Shown: in pieces, positions 8,701-13,853 of the stretch | Layout: each line of letters begins with the position of its first letter | How positions within the stretch are numbered: position 1 is the first letter of the stretch | Origin: Anaerolineae bacterium | Lineage (GTDB): Bacteria; Chloroflexota; Anaerolineae; 4572-78; J111 | Assembly (NCBI GenBank): GCA_020433785.1 | Contig: JAGRCC010000540.1 | Location: 1 to 13,853 of the forward strand | Length of the DNA: 13,853 nucleotides | Direction of reading: 5' to 3' | Program-made: the position numbers and the translations under genes | Notes under the pieces: generated by a model | Databases searched by the model: none | Told to the model about the DNA's origin: nothing | What the model saw: only the letters and a program-made list of their open reading frames with translations

Positions 8701-10748
8701 CCTCCCGCATCGACGTTGGTCGGGGGCAGGTTTTTGACGGTGAGCATAAAGGTGTCAATATGCTCGCCGATTTGGCCGCCGTTATCGATTGGGGCCGGAT
8801 AATCGTCGTCTCGAACGCGCAAGGCCACGATGATATCGCGCGGACCATCGAGTAAAGGATAGACAAAGTTGGTTGACAGGCCGGTCGCTTCCGAAACGAA
8901 TGTGCCGTCGAAATCAAAATCCCAGTCAAAGGTGAGGCTATCTGTGCCTGGATCAGTGGCGTTACTGCCGGTAAAGGTGACACTAACGTCATCACCCTCA
9001 TCGATTTCTCGATCCGGACCGGCGTTAACGGTGGGGTTTGCATTTAAGATGAGCACTGGGACGATGTCTTGATCAGTCGCCCCGCTGTCATCGGTGACGG
9101 TTAGGGTAACGGAATGAGCGCTATGATCAGGCTTATTGTCTGCATAGGTATGGGTTGGATTAACCCCTGTGCCGGTCGTTTGGTCGCCAAAATCCCAGGC
9201 GTAGGTCAGAACATCATCGCCGGGGTCGCTCGACTCGCTGGCGTCAAACGTAACCGGCGAGCCTTCAAAGTAAACGCTATTCGGGACTTGGGCAATGGCC
9301 GTTGGGGTCAAATTAAAGGTTGAGACGACGGTGCTGGAAAACACCTGGCCGCCGTCGCCGTCGTCCACGCGAATGCGTACCGTGTGCCGACCTTGATTAG
9401 TCCACACATGCGAAGCCGATCCCGACTGCTGTACGGTGTCGTAGCTGCCGTCATTGTTCCAATCGAAGCCGTAGCTGAGGGTATCATTGCCCACATCTGA
9501 AGCCGAAACGACAATATCCAAGAACGAGCCTTCACCCACCGGGCCACTATTGGAAATTCGGGTAATAGCCGGCGGCACGTTATTGACGGTCACATCTAAA
9601 GTTTCAATGCTTTCTCCACCGTCTTCATCCTTTACCTGTAAGGCCGCAATCACGTCGGCTGGGCCATCGGGATAAGTGGTGGTAACGGTCTCGCCGTCAG
9701 CGTCCGGGGAAAAGCTTTTACCGTTATAATTGAAATCCCAGGCATAAGAGAGGGTGTCATTGTCTTTGGCCGGATCACTGGCCTGGCCTTTGAGGGTGAG
9801 CGGACTACCTTCATCAACCGTCTGATCCGTGAGAGGATTAATTTCCGGTGGTAAGTTGCCCACATAAACGGTCAGCCGATCTTCACTCAAGCCGCCGTCG
9901 TTGTCTCTAACCCGCAGGGTAACTCGATATTCGCCGTCATCCCAAAAAATATGCTCGGGGCGAAGGGTGTTATTGACCGGAATCGACCCGTCACCGAAAT
10001 CCCACTCGAAGAACAGGACGTCGCGGCCAGGGTCGCTGGCAGAGGCGGAAAAGTAAACCGTTCTGCTTTCACTGGTGTACATGTTATTGCCAATCTGAAC
10101 CAGGGGATCGACATTAAGCACATTGGCTACGGTGGTATCGAAGGCTGTGCGCCCCAATAGATCGCTGGCTCGGACGCTGATCGGATAATCGCCCTCATCG
10201 TAAAAGACAAAGGAAGCGCTGGGGCCTTCGGCATCATCATAGACGCCGTCCCCATCTAAATCCCACTCATATGACACCCCACCGGGAATAATATCCAAGA
10301 CCGAATTAAAGTTATCGGCCACAAAAGATATCTCACTCCCTTCGTCGCCCTCATAAGGACCACCCACATCGACCGTTAGCGGCGACCGGACCGTAGCGGT
10401 GGCCGATGCGGAGGGAGTGGGAGTGGGCGTAGGTGACCCTAATAGCGTGAGGGGTACGGGGGTTTTTAGCGCTTCTCGATTTTCAGCATCTTGCTTAACC
10501 GCGTCGATAATTTCGGGTTTGACCTGAGCCAATTGCAGTGCATTTTCATCCACACTGTAATCTGCCGCTGCTCTAACCACCGGGTTAATCGGCAGCCAAA
10601 CTTGGCTATCGCGCTGTAAGCCTAGCGTTGCAAACAAGAAAATAAGCAGCCAGCCACCGAATAGAAATACAAACAGCAGCGAGTCGCCTCGAAAGAGGTC
10701 TCGCTGCTGTCTATTCGGTTTGGTCGGCTTCACTTTCTTGTCTTCCAT
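5727..10748 (-). CDS. Giant surface protein with 17 PKD domains and hydrophobic segments at both ends
   Basis: 1673 residues, probably an extracellular adhesin, stalk or structural surface protein; no catalytic domain was recognised. The N-terminus is basic (KPTKPNRQQR) and followed by a membrane segment (about 23-43), so it is anchored or exported with the bulk outside. Residues 44-123 form a stalk ending in a low-complexity SPTPTPTPSASATATV stretch. From 124 to 1652 run 17 consecutive PKD (beta-sandwich) domains of 84-104 residues, with hallmarks AGGPY.G.EG, SSDP, Y.WDFGDGS, H.Y.DNG.Y, LTVTD and N.PP. It ends with a short hydrophobic stretch (about 1653-1666) and a basic RLRKRKR tail, resembling a membrane anchor or C-terminal sorting signal but with no LPXTG or PEP motif. 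ATG at 10748 is preferred over an in-frame TTG at 10760; the Shine-Dalgarno is poor for both. It lies 61 nt after the kinase gene, with a good promoter in the gap. The composition is strongly acidic, as in calcium-dependent surface proteins. Confidence 0.92.
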   Translation of the reverse strand: MEDKKVKPTKPNRQQRDLFRGDSLLFVFLFGGWLLIFLFATLGLQRDSQVWLPINPVVRAAADYSVDENALQLAQVKPEIIDAVKQDAENREALKTPVPLTLLGSPTPTPTPSASATATVRSPLTVDVGGPYEGDEGSEISFVADNFNSVLDIIPGGVSYEWDLDGDGVYDDAEGPSASFVFYDEGDYPISVRASDLLGRTAFDTTVANVLNVDPLVQIGNNMYTSESRTVYFSASASDPGRDVLFFEWDFGDGSIPVNNTLRPEHIFWDDGEYRVTLRVRDNDGGLSEDRLTVYVGNLPPEINPLTDQTVDEGSPLTLKGQASDPAKDNDTLSYAWDFNYNGKSFSPDADGETVTTTYPDGPADVIAALQVKDEDGGESIETLDVTVNNVPPAITRISNSGPVGEGSFLDIVVSASDVGNDTLSYGFDWNNDGSYDTVQQSGSASHVWTNQGRHTVRIRVDDGDGGQVFSSTVVSTFNLTPTAIAQVPNSVYFEGSPVTFDASESSDPGDDVLTYAWDFGDQTTGTGVNPTHTYADNKPDHSAHSVTLTVTDDSGATDQDIVPVLILNANPTVNAGPDREIDEGDDVSVTFTGSNATDPGTDSLTFDWDFDFDGTFVSEATGLSTNFVYPLLDGPRDIIVALRVRDDDYPAPIDNGGQIGEHIDTFMLTVKNLPPTNVDAGGDYKGIVSKPITLTAAVANDISADPLTYAWDFDYDGSGSFTTDVRGRVVTHTWTTFGLKTVGLRVSDGDGGQVFDTAKVNVNAVPIANAGGPYSGLEGSRILFDGRGSSDPDNDPLRYSWSFGDGSPNRTGITTTHVYSDNRTYTATLTVRDSDDDSATDVVTATIYNANPVIPAIANQTATEGVPFNFQSLTNPVYDPGALDTLSFAWDFDYNGTFNSDATGRNVSRTFPDGPATFTIALRVRDDDYSSTPAPGNEPGESIGTFQLTVQNAPPIANAGGPNYNGVEGQPITLFGSVTDTGSNDTHTFAWDLDNNGTYETPGQTINHTWPVGGVYPVTLRVTDKDGASGTATATVTVNYNPRADAGGPYTGREGIPVTLDGSGSFDPDDTSLTYSWDFGDGSPPSTGAVVTHVYLDNGDYVATLTVTDGSRGGIGTDQADVTIANVPPTAVVGGPYSGNEGQAITMDGRGSFDPSPDDDATLTYLWDFGDSSPSPASADRVAHTYADNGVYNVSLTVTDKDGGTSSVSTTATVNNVNPTASAGGPYRTTINLPVNLNGSGSDVAADTLTFAWDLNNDGTFETPGQNVVNTWATPGVKTVSLRVTDDDGGSATSTTTVDVGSPPIAVAGGPYTGSENVAITLNGSGSSDPDGDPITYRWTFGDGSPAANGAVVNHTYVDNGAYVATLTVTDNRGGVATSQANVTITNAAPTANISGPTNGDEGEDITFDGRGSSDPGPNDTLSYNWDFGDGGTASGPTASHQYRDNGRFDVTLTVTDKDGASDSTSISITINNVAPTANAGGPYGGDDEAPAGVTIVFDGSGSSDPGVDDTLTYQWTFGDGSPPDTGPVVSHTYLDSGSYTVRLTVSDDDGDTNTDTILVVINNLPPTADAGGPYDTTVDTPVELTGSGSDIPADLPLTYEWDLDNNGTFETAGQTVDFTESTTGTYTIVLRVSDDDGGSTTASTTVQVNSLLPLAWLTLPFILTRLRKRKR
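6318..7880 (-). repeat. Second block duplication: units 10-12 and 13-15 of the PKD array
   Basis: Units 10-12 (7880-7089) and 13-15 (7088-6318) correspond one to one. Units 10 and 13 both have a D-L-[DN]-N-[DN]-G-T-[YF]-E-T-P-G-Q loop. Units 11 and 14 share a GAVV.H.Y.DNG.YVATLTVTD segment followed by GG. Units 12 and 15 share DNG..[DN]V[ST]LTVTDKDG. The block is shifted in register relative to the repeat at 7359-9845. Confidence 0.65.
7359..9845 (-). repeat. Higher-order repeat: three copies of a three-PKD block (units 3-5, 6-8, 9-11)
   Basis: Blocks of 813, 843 and 831 bp. First members (units 3, 6, 9) share a YPDGP or FPDGP-like stretch, an AL.V.D.D segment and a GE.I.T ending; units 6 and 9 also share a unique insert after RVRDDDY. 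Second members (4, 7, 10) share H.W in place of H.Y. Third members (5, 8, 11) carry the FGD loop. This periodicity suggests growth by duplication of whole three-domain blocks. Confidence 0.7.
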
Positions 10749-10771
10749 GATCGTAACCAAACATGAGTGTA

Positions 10772-10802
10772 CTTATACAGTAGCCATCGAGCAGTGTGTC
10801 AA
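10772..10802 (-). promoter_or_regulatory. Candidate promoter of the PKD-protein gene
   Basis: A consensus -35 TTGACA (10802-10797) and a near-consensus -10 TATAAG (10777-10772) separated by 19 nt, in the gap between the kinase stop and the PKD start. The spacer is 2 nt longer than ideal. A start near 10765 would give a leader of under 20 nt. Confidence 0.48.
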
Positions 10803-10809
10803 CCAAATC

Positions 10810-13245
10810 TTAATTAACAACTTCAACCTGCCGTGGGTCCCCTTCCTGGCGAGTTATCGCTTCCTCCGGAACCTCTTCTGCAAGCGGTTCATTAGGTAGC
10901 GTAAAGGCAAAGATGGTGCCCTCGCCCTCTTCACTTTCAACCCAAACCTGACCTTCGTGTAACTCCACCAGGTGTTTGACGATTGTTAACCCAATACCCA
11001 TCCCGCCGTGGCCGGCCAAATGGTCGGGTCTAACCTGGTAGAAGCGCTCGAAAATGCGGGTTTGGTCATCTTCTGAAATACCGACCCCGTTATCCTTAAC
11101 CTGGATCAAGATGCCTTTGAGATAATCCTGAGCCGACACCTCAATTTTGCCGCCCTCCGGTGTGAATTTGATAGCGTTTGAAATCAGGTTAGATAAAATC
11201 AGGCCGACTTTTTCCGGATCGGCCGGGACCTTGGGTAGATGTTCGCCCAGTTTGACCTCGATGGTATGATCCTCCATTTCGGCCATGGGGGTAAAATCAG
11301 CCACCGTTTTGTGAATAATATCGGTCACATCGATGTTAGCAATCCTTAGGAAAGCGGTCCCGGCATCCAAGCGCTGAATGGCCAGCATGGCATCGACCAT
11401 CGTTCGCATCCGCAATGAACTGGCCGTCAAAAACCGCACTGATTTATGCAGCTTTTCCGGTACGCGCTTCTCCAGAAAACTGGCGTAACCGATCATCGCC
11501 CCCAATGGCGTGCGCAGTTCGTGCGCCGCAATATTGATGAATTCGGTCTTAAGGTCGTCCAAATGGCGCAGTTCTTCATACGCCCGCTGCGTGGCGTCAA
11601 ACAACTGCGCGTTCTTAATAGCAATGGCCGACTGGTTGGCCAGAGTCACCAGCAGCCGCTCTTTGTCTTCATCGAGTTGGTGAAGATCAGGTTCATTCGG
11701 TCTAGGCAGCAGCGCCAACATCCCGATAATTTCCCGGCTGGCAATTAAAGGGACCACTAGCGCGTGAGCAACGGTCTCACTACTGGAAAACCCGTTGGCC
11801 GTATGGGATTTGAGCTGCTTTAAGTTGATCAGATGAGGCTTGGCGTCGCTCAAGAGGCGCCAAAAATCGTCATTTTCGTTGAAAGGCAAAATGGCGAACT
11901 TATGGATATCCTCCACGGTGGAGATTCTAGGCATCAACTGCTGTTTCTTGTCGTCAAACAGGTAGACCACCACCTGATCGGTCCCTTTGATGACGCCTTT
12001 GACGCTCTCGGCAATGGCCCGCATAATATGGTCTAAATTTAAGCCCGATTTTACCGTAACGGCAGTGCTGTTTTCATACAACAGCACCAGCTCGGAAATT
12101 CGATTTTGCAGGTTTTGAGTATAGTTAGCCAGGCTTTCCGTCATATGGTCCAATGAGCGGGCCAGCGAGCCAATTTCATCCGTCGAGTTTATTTTCGTTC
12201 GTCGCGTTAAATCGCCGCTGGCCACAGCCAGGGCGTCTTCCATAAGATGCTGTACCGGTTTGGTAATGGCGTTAGCTGTAAAATAACCAATTAAAAAAAC
12301 CAGCAGCAGGGTTAGAGCGAAGATAGCCCCCATTTGGGTACGAGCCGAATTACTATAAGAGACAATATAGGTCGTTTGCAACGCCACCGAGTAAAACCCC
12401 AACGGGTTACCCCTGGCTCTAAAGACGTTGTATAGGACGTCATATTCCAACGACCCCAGCTCGACCGATTTTCTAGGACTGGATTCCCCTTCTACGGCCA
12501 GCGTCAAGCGAGCCTGCTGCCCTAAGCGCAAAACTTGGGCGGCCTCATCTTGATTAGAAAAGGTTGAGTCGATTAAGTCGCCGTCGAGATCATAAAGACT
12601 GACCTCAGCAAAGGTTGCTTGGCGTAAGGCGCTGAGCACATCAGGAATATGGGAGCTAACCAACACCGCCCCAATCACCTCATCATCTTGCTTAAGCGGG
12701 CCTACCGTAAAAAACAAGAGGTCGTCATCGACCGTCTCGATGGTTACAAATTTGTCACCTAAATCATCGACCTTTCCATTTAATACATTTTGCACAACCG
12801 GCCAATTTCGCCAGTCCACGCTGCCTTGCTTATCGGTGGTCACATAATCTTCAACATCCGTTGACCCCGCCGGACGTCGAACGCCGAATAGATAAACGCC
12901 ATTCTGGTCGATAATGTCGACTCGATCCATATTCTTATTGACAATTAGGGGAAATAACAGCGTCTGAAGCTGCTCTGAGTCGCCGGCAACCACGGCGTCG
13001 GCAATTCCTTCGGTAAAGACAATGGCCCGAAAATCTTCTAACTGGTTTTCTTCTAACTGTCCCAAGCCGTCAGCGGCCACACTGGCCGCGGCCACCAGCT
13101 GATTCGTAAAGCGTTCCTCCAAGGAGCCGGACACCAGGCGTGTACTGAGAAAGACGCCAATAACAGCCACCACCACCGTTAATATGGCGTAGGGCAGAAT
13201 AACTTTAACTCTAATGCGCGATCTAAAATAATTTACAAACCACAT
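10810..13245 (-). CDS. Membrane sensor histidine kinase: dCache-HAMP-GAF-HisKA-HATPase_c
   Basis: 811-residue inner-membrane kinase. Basic N-terminus, TM1 (about 15-37), an extracytoplasmic region (about 38-304) with a double-Cache pattern (VDIIDQNGVYLFGVRRP distal; VSLYDLDGDLIDS proximal), TM2 (about 305-323), HAMP (about 324-378, with TKPV and DEIGSL), GAF (about 390-550), HisKA with phosphorylated His575 in AAHELRTPLG, and HATPase_c with the N-box (Asn686, Asn690 in NLISNAIKFT), Asp718 in DNGVGI and the glycine-rich GHGGMGIGL. An acidic tail of about 25 residues follows the ATPase domain. There is no receiver domain, so a separate response regulator is needed; the REC-only protein at 5198-5644 is the nearest. 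ATG at 13245; the upstream Shine-Dalgarno is weak. Cache domains usually bind small ligands such as amino or organic acids, but the ligand here is unknown. Confidence 0.95.
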   Translation of the reverse strand: MWFVNYFRSRIRVKVILPYAILTVVVAVIGVFLSTRLVSGSLEERFTNQLVAAASVAADGLGQLEENQLEDFRAIVFTEGIADAVVAGDSEQLQTLLFPLIVNKNMDRVDIIDQNGVYLFGVRRPAGSTDVEDYVTTDKQGSVDWRNWPVVQNVLNGKVDDLGDKFVTIETVDDDLLFFTVGPLKQDDEVIGAVLVSSHIPDVLSALRQATFAEVSLYDLDGDLIDSTFSNQDEAAQVLRLGQQARLTLAVEGESSPRKSVELGSLEYDVLYNVFRARGNPLGFYSVALQTTYIVSYSNSARTQMGAIFALTLLLVFLIGYFTANAITKPVQHLMEDALAVASGDLTRRTKINSTDEIGSLARSLDHMTESLANYTQNLQNRISELVLLYENSTAVTVKSGLNLDHIMRAIAESVKGVIKGTDQVVVYLFDDKKQQLMPRISTVEDIHKFAILPFNENDDFWRLLSDAKPHLINLKQLKSHTANGFSSSETVAHALVVPLIASREIIGMLALLPRPNEPDLHQLDEDKERLLVTLANQSAIAIKNAQLFDATQRAYEELRHLDDLKTEFINIAAHELRTPLGAMIGYASFLEKRVPEKLHKSVRFLTASSLRMRTMVDAMLAIQRLDAGTAFLRIANIDVTDIIHKTVADFTPMAEMEDHTIEVKLGEHLPKVPADPEKVGLILSNLISNAIKFTPEGGKIEVSAQDYLKGILIQVKDNGVGISEDDQTRIFERFYQVRPDHLAGHGGMGIGLTIVKHLVELHEGQVWVESEEGEGTIFAFTLPNEPLAEEVPEEAITRQEGDPRQVEVVN

Positions 13246-13259
13246 ACGTCAATATTCTC

Positions 13260-13288
13260 AACCTGCTCAGAAGCGGTCATTTCAGGTT
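13260..13288. repeat. Short dyad just upstream of the kinase start
   Basis: AACCTG (13260-13265) and CAGGTT (13283-13288) are perfect inverted hexamers separated by 17 nt, beginning 15 nt before the kinase ATG. Possibly an operator or leader hairpin, but a match this short can arise by chance. Confidence 0.25.
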
Positions 13289-13522
13289 TGATCAAAACAG
13301 CCCAAAACTATTAAGGAAAAAGGGTAGAAAGGAATGAACCTGGAGTCGGGATAATGATGGTGGAGTGAAGGCGGATGCTGGCGCAGTTTGGAGGAAGAAA
13401 AAGGCCGATGCTTTAGGCGTTTTCATCTCTATTGTATCATGATGGGAAAATAATATAAAGCGAAAACTATGACAGATGACACAATCTTGACCCTCCCTCA
13501 CCCAAATTTCCTATCCTTACTG

Positions 13523-13618
13523 CTTTAACAATTGGTTCATTTCTATCCAGCCGCCCTGATAACGGGTCTTTAAAGGTGGCAAAGGTCATTGTCCTGAATA
13601 GGTTCTTAATTGTTAAAG
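13523..13618. repeat. 11-bp perfect inverted repeat flanking 74 bp
   Basis: CTTTAACAATT (13523-13533) and AATTGTTAAAG (13608-13618) are exact inverted copies. The segment is about 96 bp and non-coding. It could be a miniature element or a pair of protein-binding sites; no flanking target-site duplication was evident. Confidence 0.5.
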
Positions 13619-13730
13619 TTTGTCACAGCATAAATAGAGGCAGTTTAAAATGTAACCGAACTCTATCAGAAAAAGGTATGAATTTAATTAGAAAATAATT
13701 AGAATATGGTGAGCTTTTGGCCTTTACTGT

Positions 13731-13759
13731 TTCACATCCTCGCTCATTTGTGCTAAAAT
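13731..13759 (+). promoter_or_regulatory. Candidate plus-strand promoter reading into the heptamer hairpin
   Basis: TTCACA (13731-13736), a 17-nt spacer and TAAAAT (13754-13759) preceded by TGC (extended -10). The predicted start near 13766 lies about 25 nt before the heptamer stem. No reading frame follows inside the window. Confidence 0.45.
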
Positions 13760-13781
13760 TTCTGTGTCTAACTCACGTTGA

Positions 13782-13853
13782 AGTAGGGAGTAGGGAGTAG
13801 GGAGTAGGGAGTAATTGTTTTTGACCCCTTACTCCCTACTCCCTACTCCTTAC
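13782..13853. repeat. Inverted heptanucleotide array (AGTAGGG)4 / (TACTCCC)n
   Basis: Four exact AGTAGGG units plus AGTA (13782-13813), a 15-nt interval, then the inverted units TACTCCC, TACTCCC and TACTCCT (13830-13850), running to the window edge. GGAGTAGGGAGTAGGGAGTAA (21 nt at 13794-13814) pairs perfectly with 13829-13849. One G-T pair and three more pairs extend the stem to 13790/13853, with a 14-nt loop. Short tandem heptamers of this sort are known as dispersed repeats in cyanobacteria and similar genomes. Confidence 0.9.
13786..13809 (+). other. G-quadruplex motif within the heptamer array
   Basis: Four GGG runs (13786-13788, 13793-13795, 13800-13802, 13807-13809) separated by three identical AGTA loops satisfy the G3-N1-7 rule for a three-tetrad quadruplex. 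It would compete with the hairpin formed by the same bases. Confidence 0.65.

Larger units (their letters stand above)
5793..10379 (-). repeat. Tandem array of 17 PKD-domain coding units
   Basis: In-frame units, in protein order, begin near 10379, 10103, 9845, 9569, 9302, 9032, 8720, 8447, 8189, 7880, 7619, 7358, 7088, 6833, 6575, 6317 and 6044 (252-312 bp each). Units 2, 5, 8, 11, 12, 14, 15 and 16 carry the classical WDFGDGS-type loop (WTFGDGS or WSFGDGS in some). Units 1, 3, 4, 6, 7, 9, 10, 13 and 17 carry instead an Asp/Asn-rich loop such as DLDNNGTFET or DWNNDGSYD. Boundaries were placed by eye at the N.P junctions and may be off by a few residues. Confidence 0.9.
13246..13853. other. 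Non-coding region upstream of the sensor kinase
   Basis: No convincing gene. A 69-codon minus-strand frame (13501-13292) has low-complexity Ser/Phe/Pro composition and no domain, and is discounted. The stretch is AT-rich around 13430-13470 and 13600-13730. It contains a small dyad next to the kinase start, an inverted repeat, a plus-strand promoter-like site and the heptamer array listed separately. A convincing promoter for the kinase itself was not found. Confidence 0.6.

Noticed and set aside
5793..10379. CRISPR-like or DNA-level tandem repeat array
   Set aside because: The repetition is at the level of in-frame PKD domains of 84-104 residues with diverged nucleotides, not identical short repeats with unique spacers.
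10749..10760. TTG start of the PKD protein at 10760
   Set aside because: It would add only four residues and has no better ribosome binding site than the ATG at 10748, which is followed by a typical basic N-terminus.
13292..13501. 69-codon minus-strand frame upstream of the kinase
   Set aside because: Low-complexity composition, no domain and no ribosome binding site noticed; treated as non-coding.

Overview
The window looks like a chromosomal segment of an uncultured bacterium of moderate GC, most likely a Chloroflexota (Anaerolineae-like) member. This is inferred from style: large Cache/HAMP/GAF histidine kinases, a giant PKD-repeat surface protein with a Thr/Pro/Ser/Ala-rich stalk, a LysM-tailed glycosidase, and (AGTAGGG)n heptamer repeats. 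Such heptamers are also common in filamentous cyanobacteria, so the phylum call is tentative. No integrase, transposase, CRISPR array, tRNA or rRNA was seen.

Layout. 1-929 (minus, cut by the window edge): a receiver-histidine kinase protein. 930-1157: a divergent intergenic region with promoter-like sequences. 1158-3323 (plus): a clan GH-A type glycoside hydrolase with a C-terminal LysM. 3472-4704 (plus): tyrS, behind its own promoter. 4721-4751: a perfect hairpin with A/T tails that can terminate transcription from both sides. 4779-13245: four minus-strand genes, which in transcription order are a dCache-HAMP-GAF sensor histidine kinase (13245-10810), a 1673-residue protein of 17 PKD domains (10748-5727), a single-domain response regulator (5644-5198) and a 104-residue Cys/His-containing small protein (5093-4779). 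13246-13853 has no convincing gene. It holds an 11-bp inverted repeat, a promoter-like site and, at the right edge, a heptanucleotide array that can form both a G-quadruplex and a 25-pair hairpin.

How the genes may work together (inference). The kinase senses something outside the membrane and the receiver-only regulator could be its phosphoacceptor. Between them lies a very large extracellular PKD stalk protein with hydrophobic segments at both ends. The co-orientation and short gaps (61, 82 and 104 nt) suggest a surface-sensing or adhesion locus. A good promoter in the kinase-PKD gap means the PKD gene can also be transcribed separately. The PKD array carries a higher-order organisation (multi-domain units copied as blocks) and two alternating loop types, the most distinctive features of the window.
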